The notes under the pieces were generated by a model that saw nothing but the letters and a program-made list of their open reading frames with translations, was not told the DNA's origin and did not search any database. A stretch of 64,000 nt of DNA from Pyrenophora tritici-repentis (Eukaryota; Ascomycota; Dothideomycetes; Pleosporales; Pleosporaceae): the NCBI RefSeq assembly GCF_003171515.1, contig NC_089392.1, positions 2,976,001-3,040,000 on the forward strand, given 5' to 3'. The position numbers were made by a program, and so were the translations under genes. This document shows positions 52,424 through 64,000 of the stretch, in pieces; the stretch's first letter is position 1; every line of letters begins with the position of its first letter.

Positions 52424-54717
52424 TCAGCGACGCCTTCCCAGCATCTCAACTCCCAATCCATCACGACCCTCTGACTTTGTAATCTGCTCGGCAGCCTTGA
52501 CAAGGTCGTATGTAATGTCGTCGCTCACCACACTATCCTTCTTGTACTCTGGGTGCGACTGGACGAAATGCCTGATCCACTTCGCCGCCGTCCAGTACGT
52601 GCCGTTTGCGCGCTTGCGAATCAAGTCGAGGTAGGTAGCGAGATCACAGCGCGTCTCGACATCGACGTTCATACTATTGAGGTATGATTCGACGAGCGGG
52701 ATAAGACCAGGGAAGCCGTCACCGTCTGACGTGGTCTGTCCATTGATGACTTCATTGATGGTCATTTGTGTGTATTCGTCCTCGATAGGGCCAGTGGGTG
52801 TTGTTGGTCTGCTGAAGGTCTCTGCGGGCGTGGAGGTGCCCGTGCCGCTTGACTTGTGTGTCGAGAAGGGGTCCTTGCGGAACCAGAATTTCTGAGTCGA
52901 TACGGCGTCACGGATGTGTGCTGTTTCCATGTTCTCTGACACGAGGGTGATGGGAATGTAGAAGTTGAGGTTGAAAGAAAGGATTGCGCGCGTGAGTAGC
53001 ACAATGAAGATGGAAAACGCTGCATTCTCGAAATCGGTGATTTGGATTTCCATGGGTCGGAATTCGACTCGCCAGCCCATATCGGAGCCTGCTGGCGGTG
53101 GCTTGAAGCGCATGTGCTGCCAGTTGGTCGACTGCAGATTCTCAAAGTGATCGGCTTTAGTGAGGTCCAGCTCCTTGAGGTCTTCGGCGAACACAACAAT
53201 GGGATCCCGAATGAAGAGGTGGGCGAAGTGGGTTGCTAGCAGGTCGTCCATGCCACCTTCAACTAGGCGCTTCTTGATATCGGTATCAATGATGAGATCC
53301 GGGTCGAGGTACTCAGGCCGGAGACGCGGATCTTGGGATATGTACGTTGAGTTGGATGCATAGCGGGACTTGGGGAGTCGCCAACGGTCGTTTTGCAACG
53401 GCTATCACTAGTAAACACGCGAGTTTCTGCCACAGGATTTCAAACGTACCTTCTCTCCGAGTTCCTCTGGTGTGCGATCATCAACTGCATTGCTGATCTG
53501 GTTCCAGCGCACGTCGGTGTCGGCCAGGAAACCCTTGTAGATTGGCGTCGCCGCCGTCAATGCAAGCAAGATAGGGGCTATAGGACTGAGCTGGTCATAC
53601 ATTTTTCGTCCTTCTTCAATATTTTTCGCTTGGAACGTGATCTGTAGACAACAACTTCCCATGCCGAAAGCCATGGCATCCATATGGATGTAATTGTCTT
53701 TTGCAGCACCATTGCGGACGTCATCATCTTCCGGCCAGTTATGCAAATCATAGTTGACAGTAGGATCTTTCCAGGGCCACGGTGTGTTTTCATCTCTGAA
53801 AACTGGTACATTGACCTGTACTTTTCTGCCTCTCCGCCAGCGAATGTTTGCCGCTAGAGTTGGAAAGCGGATATGGGGGTTCGCAATCTCATCGGGGACA
53901 AACTGGGAGCGGAGCTTAGGCCCCGAAACAGGATACGAGGGCACAATGCAATCGGTCGATCCAAGACGGGGAAATGTTGTCAACGTGATCGGGAACTCGG
54001 TCTGGGCCATATGATCCTTGGCTATGGTTCGTCTGACAGATGTGAGCTACCGAATGATCGACGATCGGAAAATCTTGTCTACCTCCACTTCATGTTTGGT
54101 TCGACATCTAGCAGATCCTTGAAGCCGATGCCCCATGGCTTTCCTGGAGTCGCTTCAAGCATGAACCTTCCAAACTCGGGGTGGAAAACGGGGGCAGGGT
54201 TCTCCTTTGCCCTTTGACAGTCAGTATGATGAAATCAAGTTTGATTCTGTAGCCTCACTCGGCATTTCCGGCCTGGAGGTCAGGCACTCCCCCTCCCTGC
54301 TGCAGAAGCTTCTCATCATTGGCAAGGGCAGCTAGAATGTCTGCTTGGCGTAGTGACAGTCTGACCTTGCGGTTGTTTTGATCATAGCAAACAACCAGGT
54401 ACTCGATCTGGAGACCAGTTAGTTGCAGATTCTGTACCAGGTGAGTAACCGATGATGCTTCACCTCATCTCCCCAAAGGAGCGCGTCCCTCTCCTTGGCT
54501 TTGGCATTGCGCCATATGGCGAGCAGTTGCTGTCAATCACATTACTACACATGTCTCTCAAGCCTCACAGTCGAGCATACTTCAATCCCCCATGACCTGA
54601 CCTGGCCGGCAACCTTCTTGGCGTCGGGCCAGTCAAGAGGCGTTCCAAGGGCACTTGATATAACATTAGCGAGGGCAGGCAGCGATAGGCGTGGCACGGA
54701 TCTCACAGCAGACCCAT
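52424..54717 (-). CDS. gcs1: Glutamate-cysteine ligase (gamma-glutamylcysteine synthetase)
   Basis: Seven exons (54707-54717, 54581-54653, 54464-54529, 54259-54407, 54083-54211, 53450-54032, 52424-53401) give 662 residues with all phases consistent. Exon 1 has only 11 nt and restores MGLLALGTPLDWPDAKK. Conserved blocks are LLWGDEIEYLVV, FHPEFGRFMLEATPG, HMDAMAFGMGSCCLQ, FLADTDVRWNQIS, NWQHMRFKPPP, GWRVEFRPMEIQ and RKRANGTYWTAAKWIR. It catalyses ATP-dependent joining of glutamate and cysteine, the first and limiting step of glutathione synthesis in the cytosol. The family and length fit eukaryotic GCL (about 650-690 aa). Confidence 0.95.
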
Positions 54718-56679
54718 CCCCAACTTCTGTAAGGCGGTAAGTGATGCAATGCAGGCTGGTGCACGGGCGGGCCGAGGTGACGTGTGAATGGGTGGCTGCT
54801 GGTCTTGAACGGCGATTGCAGGAGGCCTTCGGGGAGCACTGCAGAATATGGGCGTGTTAGCGGGGTTTGGCAGAACACAGGGCTTTCGCAGATGTGGTCC
54901 AGCCGCAGACGCCGCAGTTCCCTGCGTAATCGGGGATTGTCAAATAACGGACAATGGGGGGAGAAGCAATTTCTACATCCCCCGCCGGCACACGGGCGAT
55001 CATGTAAAGACTAGAGGGGTGTAGTGATTATTAATGCGGGCGAGATGCTATGCCCTTTCCGAAGAAGAGAACCCTGCCCCGACACGCTTGCCTCTTTGGT
55101 AAGCTGGACACGACAGCAACAGCAAGCTCGCTGTGCCACTTCTGCAGTGCACACAATCCATCTTCCTTTGCGCAACATTGTTTGGGCATACGGACAGCGA
55201 AGCGCGTATGCACGGGCTACGGAACGGCGTGTCTCACTGTTGTCTCCAGAGTATGTGCCTCGCCTACCGTTATCATCAACCACGTGCATGCAGTCGTTAC
55301 GGATTTGCGCAGCCCGCCGACTGGATTGAGACGAGCTGGAGGGCTGCTACGGAGACGGGGATGGAGAGGGGGGGATCGATCTCGATCATGTACGTCGAAA
55401 AGAGCCGTTACCGCGGGCCGTCGTGACATGACATCTGCAGCGCCACCAAGGTTGACCTGAGAAGTGAAAAGACGACGAGTCCATTCGTCGTCGGTGTAAG
55501 CGATCCCGTCTGATGAGTATTTGGGCAGAGCGACCGCCATTGCGGCACTGCACGACCAGGATCGGCTGCTGCTTCGCGTGCCGCACCCAGCATCGTCGTT
55601 GTACGAATCGCCTTGCATGCCTTGGGACACTGGCTCGCAAGCTTATCGTTCTTCCTCGCTGCTCCGGGCCTTGTGCAGATTGATAGACCGCAAAGTACGA
55701 CCCCGATGACTTGTTATTGACATATGATACAATATGCGGGGAGCCTCGCCAGGTGCCCGCAGCACGCAGAGTTTATATTGGGAGGAGCCTGCGTCAGCAT
55801 GGGGGATAGCTATCGTCGTACGAGGGGTCCAACTCCTGTTTCCGCCCGTCATTTGGGACAGCAATATATCACACTGGGCTGCACATGGTCTGACAAAACG
55901 TGGAAGGGTGAACATGTAAATACTGAATAGCTTTTACCTTGATAAGCCTAGTAGCCAGTGGTATCTCTTTACAAACGCCGTCAAAACTGCCTCAAGGCCT
56001 TCGTACACTTCTAGTAAAGTGTGTGTCGTGCCAAAAATGCCAGGCAAAACATTGTCATCATCAGACAGTAAGCGCTTGCTAATGCGCGCCAAAGCGCCCA
56101 GTCCTATGATCGAGCCACCCTAGAAGATGGTCATGTACAGAGAACGCCAACAGCCATTCCATAGGCCTGAAAGCCCCCATGTATGTGCCAAAATGCAGCC
56201 GCTGCTACTAAAAGACAAGCAAAGAAGTAGGCTGTAGTATGCGTAAAACCCTAGCGCACGAAGCCGACGTGTAATTTTCGAGGACCGCGAGCCTGAACTC
56301 GGCATGCGTCGACAAGGGCGTGCTTCCTTCCGGTTGGTAACGCGCCCCTCTGTCCTCTTCACAATCGTCGATGTCCGTCAGCCAACTAAAATACGACATC
56401 ACCGAATCATTACATGGTACAAAGGTCTGGTCTCTAACAAGACAAACTCGTAAATGAAACCCTCCTGTAAATGCAAGCAAATTTCTGCGCCAGCGCTCCT
56501 GTGTGCCGAAAATAACTCGATGCCATCCTTGGATCAAGGCAAGTATCGATGTGAATATGTACTGGTGGGTGGGTGGCCGAGGTTTGCGTGATTATCCGCC
56601 GAGTCCGATAGACGTCTACACAACGCTTTCGGAAAGCCCGGTAGCTAGTGCTACATCGTCATACGATACCGGAGAGCCG
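54718..56679. other. Intergenic region
   Basis: About 2 kb between the glutamate-cysteine ligase start and the 3' end of nsdD. Frames of up to 137 codons exist on both strands, but they overlap each other and have no domain. I see no repeat or RNA gene. Confidence 0.5.
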
Positions 56680-58408
56680 TCACATCGTTGGTGAACCGTG
56701 ATCAACAGATTTGGGTCGTAAGTTGGAATGCGTCATCGCTTGCTTGCCGCCCATCTTGCGGGTCAACTTTGCATAATCTAGATGGAATGTTAGCCAATAA
56801 AGCACATGCATGATATTGCTTTGTACTTACGTAGACCACAAGCATTGCACAGAGTTCGGGCACCATCTGGCCCTCGTCGCCACTCTGGCGTCTCTGCTCG
56901 ATTGCAACTATGACATCGGCCTGGGGGAGCAGCTCGCTATTGATCTAGTCAGCATTTGTGTACCACTGTAGACTGGAGAAGACTTACGCCTCGTTTTCTT
57001 GTCTTGTTGTCGCCGCCGGCGAAGCCACCGAGTCCCTTGGTGTCGTCTCCATAATTGCTGCTGTTGTCATCATAACCGTTGACCGGTCGATAGCGCGGAT
57101 CTTGTGGGGGTTCCACGATGCTTGCTTGATGATGATTGAAGACAACATCTCGCATGCGCTGGAGAGACATGTGAATCCTCTCGCTTTGCTTTAGCATATC
57201 GTCCACTTCTTCTAATCTTGGCATGGATTGTGGTGTTAAGCCGATACGCTGGTTCTCGTGCGCCCGTTGGCGGTAGATTTTTGAGAACTCAGCAATGTTC
57301 CCAGATCCATCGGCCATCTCGTTTAATGAGGCCTCTAGATCGAAGCTCTCGAGGTGGCGCTTCACTGATTCACCATAAGGGGCTAGACTTGCACGGCCAA
57401 TCTTCTTCTCTTCCAGACGAGCCATTTCCGCGTTATCTTGCCATGTTTGCTGAGGATATCGGGGCGGAGCAGAATATGTTGAAGATGCAGGGGGGTAGGC
57501 CGAGTTGGGAGCACTTGCAGACTGGGCCGACGGAGGATAGCCAGGAGGATATTGTGAATAAGGGTGGTGCTGGCTCATTGGTCCCGCTGATGGAGGGGCA
57601 GCGCTCTCGTAGGTGGCTGCGGATGGCGGATATGATGAATAAGGAGGGCGAGCAGCGCTCGTTGGTGGGGATGGCGCGGTTTTGAGTGGATGGAGAGCCG
57701 GTAGCTTCTGGGTGTGCTGGGGAGTCGAATACGGTGGCCTTGGTTCGGAATATGGAGCACGAGGGAAGGACTCTTGCTGTGCCTGGGGTGGTAGAGGTGG
57801 GCCTGCTTGCGATGTAGGAGGAAATGGGCTTCTGGAGTGCGAGAATGGATTTGATGGTCCCTGACCGGCGTGCTGAAGGTCAGACGGCGAGTGGCGGGGC
57901 CTTTGGGTAGCAGGAGAAGTATTTGCAGATGGTGCGGGATAATGTTGAGGAGCTGAGGTGATGGATGAAGGTGGAGGCACAGTGGTAGAAAACGATAGTG
58001 ACGGCTGCTCAGAGCCCAGGGCCTCATGTATCGATGGAAGCGACTGGCGCGGTGTCGGTCGCTGCGAGTCTTTTTCATCGCCAGACGTCCGGCGTGATTC
58101 GGGAGGAGACAGCAAGCCTCCAAGCGAGCCGGGTACTGCGCTGGCGATTGAAGACTGGTGATTGATGTGCAGATGCAAAGGTCCGCCATAAGGGTGTAAC
58201 GGGCTGGACATGGAGACAGCCTGGCGTTTCCTCTGGTACTCGACCTCTTCGCGCTTGACTCTGTCGGCATCCATGTGGTTGATTGAAGGTAAGCCGATGC
58301 TACGGGCACAATTAGCACGGGCAGGATGGGCGGTCGGGAAGCGACGATGGGCGACGGGCGGAATCAAACAACATACCTTTGCCTGCTTGGGGCTTCTAGA
58401 GTTTCCAT
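56680..58408 (-). CDS. nsdD: GATA zinc-finger transcription factor NsdD
   Basis: Exons 58377-58408, 56988-58299, 56831-56936 and 56680-56777 give 515 residues. Exon 1 (METLEAPSRQ) splices to SIGLPSINHMDADRVKREE. A long Pro/Ser/Tyr/Gln-rich region follows, then a conserved helical block (about 335-430: ARLEEKKIGRASLAPYGESV, EFSKIYRQRAHENQRIG, LKQSERIHMSLQRMRDVV). The GATA finger is CX2CX18CX2C (C456, C459, C478, C481) in GRCHSCNRAETPEWRRG and TLCNACGL, the class with an 18-residue loop; an intron splits it just after the last Cys. The protein ends HYAKLTRKMGGKQAM plus a short tail. In Aspergillus NsdD promotes sexual development and represses conidiation; the same role here is inference. Confidence 0.93.
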
Positions 58409-61400
58409 GGTGGGTCGTATGTCGGGTTGATGTGTGGGTGGTGCGCTCCGGGATGCGAAAGCGAACTGCTGCGGGTGAGCGATGGCGGGGGATCGTGGGT
58501 CCCGCGACGTTGATGTGCCTTCCCGCACAACGTTTTCCGGCGCCCAAATTTGGAGTCGTTCCTCGAGGTATCGGTTCAGCCAAGCTCTTTGGTCACAACA
58601 CACACACGATGGTGCAAAAATCCACGCTCTTGTTGATCACGGGGGGTTTTCGGTTTTTCTGAGCTCGAAGCGGCAAAGTCTTTCGGAACGTCGTTTTTGT
58701 TTTTCTCTTCCCAACGAAAGTTCGGGTCAGTCTTGTCGAAGGCGGTGGTGGTTCCCCGGTTAAACGGTGGTTGCTGGTGGTGCTCTTTCTGGACTTGATG
58801 CTGTGGCTGACGTAGTGTCGCAGGCACGACTGGGCGGAGGGGTCGGTTCAATCTCAGCACACCTGGTGGCCACTTGTTCCGTCTCTTGCTTGGTTGCTTT
58901 TGATGGCCAGAGGCGGGCTTGGTAATAGGAGGATGTGTGTTTGAAGCTGGCAGGTGTGACGTGGGCGGAAAGGCGGAGCAAGGCCAAGGGCGTGATGGAC
59001 TGCAAATGCAAACTACTCGGAATTCAGTGCCTTGTCTATGCCTGCAGGCATGGTGTGAGAGGAAACGAGTGCTAAGACAAGGCACAGTGGGCTAAAGCAG
59101 ATGCGATCGGAGATGAACCGCGCCGGCAGCGAGTAGTGGCTCAGTGTGACGAGAGCAGGCAGCTTCACGGGCAAGGGTAAGCAAGGGTAGATGGATACGG
59201 CACGTCTGTTTGCCCCAGCAAGGATGCGGGTGGAGCAGGCGGTAGCTGGGTGTTCAAGATGCAACACTCTCGCGCTCCAGCAGACTCCCAAAGCGTCGCC
59301 TCCTTGGGCAAGGATGGGCAGCACGCCAAAGCCGGCCCTTGCAACGCTTGCCTGATCGGACTTGCATGCCCCTAAAAGCAGCAGAGCGTATTAGGGAGGG
59401 GGACGCGCAAAGATCAGCGCCAGCGAGCCTCGTTCGTGGGCCCCCCGTCGGTTGGTCAGCAACAGAGGGGGGTGCTGGGTGGCAGACTGCACTTGCAAGC
59501 TCTTCCAATCTGTTCGATCCGCAACCGTTACGACCAGGGACAAGCATCGCGACCGCCATCCGCGCAAATGGACGCCCCGCGCACACGAGGTGAGATGCGC
59601 CCAAACTGCAACGGGAACAGCCCGGCGCTATGGAACGAGTTATCGTTGTGGCATGCAATCGAGATGCAACCGAGCGCCCATCATGCACCAGCCCCCGGCA
59701 CCTATCCACGCCCATCTGTCACTCGGGGGCTTGGCCGCGACAGCCACAGACCGTCATCCGCAAAACCACCCGCGCCACGTCGGAACACGGTGGAAACACC
59801 TGCTGGACTATGTGGGAGCCGGCCTGGAATCCTAGAAAATGCTACATGGACGGAGTTTGCCAGACCCCGAAACTGCGGCGCCGTTGGGCCCCAACTAGTC
59901 AGAACCCTCCTCGATGGTGACTCAGGCAATTCGCGCGCCCTCGCCATCGAATCTGCATCCATCAGCCACCCGGGAATCTCCACCGAGCCAGGGGGAGCCG
60001 CCCATGTTGAATCGGTGGCAATGCGATTAGTGCAGCGGGGCTGCGGCCGTCAGAAGCGCCTACACACTCAAAGGCAGTGAGTGCCGAGCGCTGCCTGCCA
60101 TATCAGATCGCTTTCATCGGCCCGGACCTGACCTACACGACGACTCGTGAAGAGAAGAATAAACTTGGTTACTTTTACCACCATCAAGTCGAGACAGACG
60201 GACGCAGAGCCAATAGTCTCGCCGCCATTCCTGTCAGACCACCCGTTTGCCACTGACATGCAAAATCAGCTATTATGCGTCATGTCTCTACTACGTCAGA
60301 GAAGTGATCCTCGGACACCATCCATCAACGGACCTCACCCGCATCACGTGCACTTACTACACACTGTACACTTGTCAGGCCTCACGTGTATCGAGTCAAT
60401 ATCACGTGGTTTTTCGTCACTATCACGCAGCCGCCGCTCATCTGCATCTGCACACCTCCACGCACGTCCGTCCTTGTGGTCCGCTCATTTGGTCCGCTCG
60501 TCTCGTGTAACCGTGGATCGCAACTTCTGCGCCAGCCGTCGTGGTTGCCTTCGCGTCTACTTGCCCACACGTCTGCCCGTGTCCGTGCCTGTGTCTATCA
60601 TCGACTATTGTCAATGCGCTGGCGCTGGCGCTGTCAAGCCAACAAAAACGGTAACCGAACCAGCCATCTCTATCACGCTACCAACAAGTCTCCGTTGCGA
60701 TTTAGCTGCATTAGCGGGGCCGTAGGTCATCTAACCCCAAGCTCCTCATCTGTCATCACTCACGTAGAGTCACGACTCTCAGCTCCAATTCATGCTACAA
60801 CCCTGCACCCCATGCGATCAGGACGCATTTCCATCGCCAGCGCGCTCGTGTCATCCTGCAGAGTCAGTCATACGTTGCCGTCTCTGCTCGACTCGCATCT
60901 CGCAAAGTATTACGGAAAGTGTATCCATATGCTGACGACCGTTGACTTGGGGCCGGCCAGAGCGACGCTCGGCCTCATTGTTCCGCCCAGTGATGATCCC
61001 TTCGGCATGGCTTGAGATACCGAGTGCAACACTAAAGATGCTTTCACAGCTGATCACTGCAGGCAGCAACCCAGCCATGATATGTCCCACAGCCTGGGGC
61101 TCCTGGTACATACTACATACTTACGCACATGTCAAGTACGTACTCTGCTGCTCGTGACTATCACGCAGCCGTACCTGGCCGTGTCATGGACGGGCCGCGC
61201 ATCAACGCGATCGGTGGCTTGCAACGTCGAACCGGCGCAGAAGGCTCGCTTGCGCCACCATGAGCAATCATGACCAGACCATGTTGCCGGCCGCAACAAC
61301 TAAATTCGACTCACCGTTTGACGCCTTCGCAGCTCGCGCCCGATTGACCATTGTCCGATACGCTCTCACATTCGCATTTCCACGCACCCGGCATCTGACA

Positions 61401-64000
61401 AGCACCGGTTTGCGCAGTGTTACATGATGTCAAACCAAAACCCTGCACGCATGGCCGTTGTCGCGCCTAATCCATTTCTCCCAGGAACCGTAGCGTTTCG
61501 AAACGCATGTCATTACGAAATCTGACAAGACAGGCAATTGATTCTTGGGCCGCAACACACTGGCCCACAACTTCTCGCTGACATGCAGCACGATCCGACA
61601 AGTCCGCAGCACGATCCGACAAATCCGCAGCAAGGTATAGGTGCCTCAATCGCCGCGTGTACGTTTTGACACGGTTATATGCTACTTACGAGGAAAACGT
61701 GAGCATGTCCAAACGTTACATCTGCTTGACACAGATGAGTGGTTGCTCGCAGATACATGGGCCAACACCCAAGACCGGACGTGTTCGACGTATGCTAAGG
61801 ACAAGTCGATACAATCTGACAATTACGGGGAGTGTCCAGAGCTTGGTCAGGATTTGAATTTGGACCCTGTTCTCTCGGCATAGCCTCAACGGCCGGCATA
61901 CCTACAGTCACCCGCACAACTTGCTGCATTCTGGCTAATTGCACTTGATCTCCAGATGTCGAGACTCTTGGCCAAGTCGTTGAAACAGGAACGGCCATCA
62001 AGTAGCTGAAGGTCATGGAACAATTCGTCGCATCCAAGCCTCCAATTAGAAGGTGCGACGCATAGAAGCTTGCCTGCAGCTTAGCGATCCTTCGTCGTCC
62101 AGAAGAATGCCCCACAAAGCCCACAAATTCATTATTGATAAGTGAAGCCCCACAATAGCTCCAGCACCGAGTATTCACGAGTTTCATCTATTAGAAGATT
62201 GACTTTGGCAGCACATGTCATGCATCCGTCTCCATGTCAGGATGGGGCATCGGAGTCGGTTTCATGAGCTGAAGCCCTCGGCAGATGGTGTGCGTGGGCA
62301 GAAATGGCCGGTCTTGCGCAGCCAGGGTACTTCGAAACGGGTTCAAAACATTATTATCGGTGAGCTTTGATGCTCATGCATCCTTCACATGGCATGTCAC
62401 TCGCCGCGGCGTAGTCATCTCACAAAAAGCACATATCCCGTGAATCCATCCCAGGACCGCAAAAGTCGCCGCTGAAGAACGAATCAACCCCGACGCGCAT
62501 GCAGAAAATGCAATTAGATATACCTATCCCTGCAATAGCATTCTGTGCTGACTCGAGATCTTCCATTGCTTACCTCGCTTAGAGCGATCTCGATCTCCGT
62601 TCGGGCGCACCCTTTTCGTCTCACACATGCACCTTAGCGGATGTCAGCCTAAACAGGTCTAATGTACCGTCCCCGATTCGGTCGCCTGCCTAAGCGACCT
62701 GGTCAATCGACCAGTGCGCCGGTTGAGATGCAATAAAGGGTATTGCATCGTACGAGTCTTGACGCAAGCCCTGGAGTTTCTGCGAGTCGTGTTTCTAGAA
62801 TCAGTTCCTGTTCGAGCTTGGATAGCTGGCCTCTTCTCGGTCATATCATCCAGCTGGCATGTGATTGATCATCGCATCTAGTGGACATGCTGCGAGTCTG
62901 AGGCGAAGCGATTTTCACGCGGCACGATGCGGGCAAAAGAACCGTTCGACGTCCCATTCTACACAGGGTCCGTAGGAGGATGTCATCCCCTCTACCTTTT
63001 CTGGCCACGTGCATCAGACATGTGTTGATCAGAATATTGAGCCAGCCTTTATAGCCTAGCAGGTGCATGGGTGGTTACAGGATCAGAGCCGCTTATTTCG
63101 CATCAGGTGCCCGAGGCAATTGTTGCGAAAGGGATGCCCTTCTACGTAAGCAGACAGTGCTCATGGCAGTTGTCGGCAGATACATTGCGATCCTGCAATC
63201 GGACGGAAGGACAATTCTTAGCTGAGAATCTCTCAGGGCGAGTACGTACGTAGGCAAGCGCAAAGGCCCTTCGGTTGCTTTTTACGCTTGAGCCACTTTG
63301 CTCCGCTGCTTCCATGTTAACCTGAGAACGTACGACTTGAGGCGCTTGTGGCCCATGCGACGTGTGGGGAAACTAGAAACTTCCGCTATGCCAGCAAGTT
63401 GTGAAGGTGACCACCACGCCAGTACTTACAGTATACGAGCTTCTTGCCACTACATTTTATGCAGCATGATATTCGCATTGATGCCGCTGTCAGTTCGACC
63501 CTGTACGTATGTAGGATACAACTCCACACCACAGGACTGGCGAGGTTGTGCATCCCGGGAATCTCCAGAGGTGAATCAGCTGACGCTACGAGTGCATATA
63601 CGAAAGCGATCGATCAACAGCATTCCTTGGCTGCGCATACTCACATAAGTCGTTCGCATTGCGAGCATAATGGTTAAGACTCCAAGGCACGTTAAAATAA
63701 AGGTATGCCAGGTTGTGATGATGTATGGTTCTCCTGCATGCAGCAGATATCGGATGTCGTAAGATGCAAGTTACCTCAGATCTATAGATCTATAGATCGC
63801 AACAGGGTTGATATAGCAAAGGTAGCCAGTAACCCATGGAAGCCACGGTCCAAATCGCAGATGATCTGTGAGATCTGATACTGCATGCAAGCCAGACCTG
63901 CAAAAGATCCATGACGACATCGGTCTGCCCCTCCACATCGGACCCGTGCAATGCATAGAACGTCCAAGCCCAAGGTTCGCGCCTTCGAAACTGTTTGCCA
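58409..64000. other. Gene-free stretch upstream of nsdD, right edge of window
   Basis: In 5.6 kb I find no recognisable gene. Frames of up to about 210 codons (59436-60080, 60147-60725, 60386-61015) overlap in other frames, are rich in Arg/Ser/His in a way typical of non-coding GC-balanced DNA, and lack domains. Part of this is likely the nsdD promoter and 5' leader. Small repeats are a 21-bp pair at 61585-61626 and ATCTATAG copies near 63780-63797. A gene with very short exons cannot be excluded. Confidence 0.5.
61585..61626. repeat. 21-bp tandem duplication
   Basis: Two adjacent 21-bp units beginning GCAGCACGATCCGACAA differ at one position, followed by a third partial GCAGCA. This is a simple slippage repeat in non-coding sequence. 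Confidence 0.8.

Noticed and set aside
55024..55640. Overlapping frames of about 100-137 codons between gcs1 and nsdD
   Set aside because: Both strands are open at once, with no domain and no conserved start; they are best explained as chance frames.
59436..61015. Several plus-strand frames of 190-215 codons
   Set aside because: They overlap one another in different frames, have Arg/Ser/His-biased composition, no domain and no splice or start support. They look like chance frames in non-coding DNA.

Overview
The window is nuclear DNA of a filamentous ascomycete (Pezizomycotina), most likely a dothideomycete such as a member of Pleosporales. The class-level placement is inference from overall gene style. 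The sequence itself shows dense single genes with short introns (about 48-156 nt, GT...CTAAC...AG), an NsdD-type GATA factor, a fungal PH/EF-hand/C2 phospholipase C, a GPI-type Ser/Thr-rich secreted protein, dispersed 5S rRNA genes and a few decayed or RIP-like sequences. There are no operons; genes lie on both strands with 0.3-5.6 kb between them.

Layout: 1.9-5.2 kb phospholipase C (-); 8.1-10.4 kb a 749-aa protein of unknown function (-); 12.7-14.1 kb a HAD hydrolase of the CECR5/YKR070W type (+); 16.5-16.6 kb a tRNA-Asp gene (-); 16.9-18.9 kb a multicopper oxidase with six introns (-); 20.4-20.9 kb a small unknown protein (-); 21.4-23.1 kb a U-box cyclophilin of the PPIL2 type (+); 23.7-24.8 kb a zinc alcohol dehydrogenase (+); 26.4-27.1 kb a secreted Ser/Thr-rich protein (+); 27.7-29.2 kb an alpha/beta hydrolase (+). 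Then comes a transposon-derived, repeat-rich island from 29.3 to about 33 kb.

The second half holds class III alcohol dehydrogenase (glutathione-dependent formaldehyde dehydrogenase, 33.4-35.0 kb, -), an AhpC/TSA-like thioredoxin-fold protein (35.6-36.7, -), a SET-domain protein (37.5-38.7, -), two unknown proteins transcribed divergently (41.0-42.2, - and 43.2-44.8, +), a 6-phosphofructo-2-kinase with a dead phosphatase site (45.6-47.3, -), the mitochondrial import genes tom40 (+) and tom22 (-) placed tail to tail (47.8-50.3), a decayed aminoglycoside-phosphotransferase-like gene (50.9-51.8), two 5S rRNA genes (51.9-52.2, -), glutamate-cysteine ligase (52.4-54.7, -) and the GATA factor nsdD (56.7-58.4, -), followed by 5.6 kb without a recognisable gene.

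The most unusual feature is the tRNA-Asp(GTC) gene at 16503-16638. It folds into a perfect 72-nt cloverleaf only if two segments are removed. One is a 13-nt intron at the normal 37/38 position, whose sequence can pair with the anticodon. The other is a 51-nt segment with every hallmark of a spliceosomal intron (GTAAGT, TACTAAC, TAG), inserted in the T-loop and splitting the pol III B box. Other points of note are a divergent 5S rRNA pair that keeps helix II through compensatory changes, a roughly 200-bp degenerate tandem repeat, a 15-nt internal micro-exon in the formaldehyde dehydrogenase gene, very short first exons in two genes, and the tom40/tom22 pairing.

All exon boundaries were worked out by eye from splice signals, reading frame and family conservation. 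No search, alignment or folding program was run.
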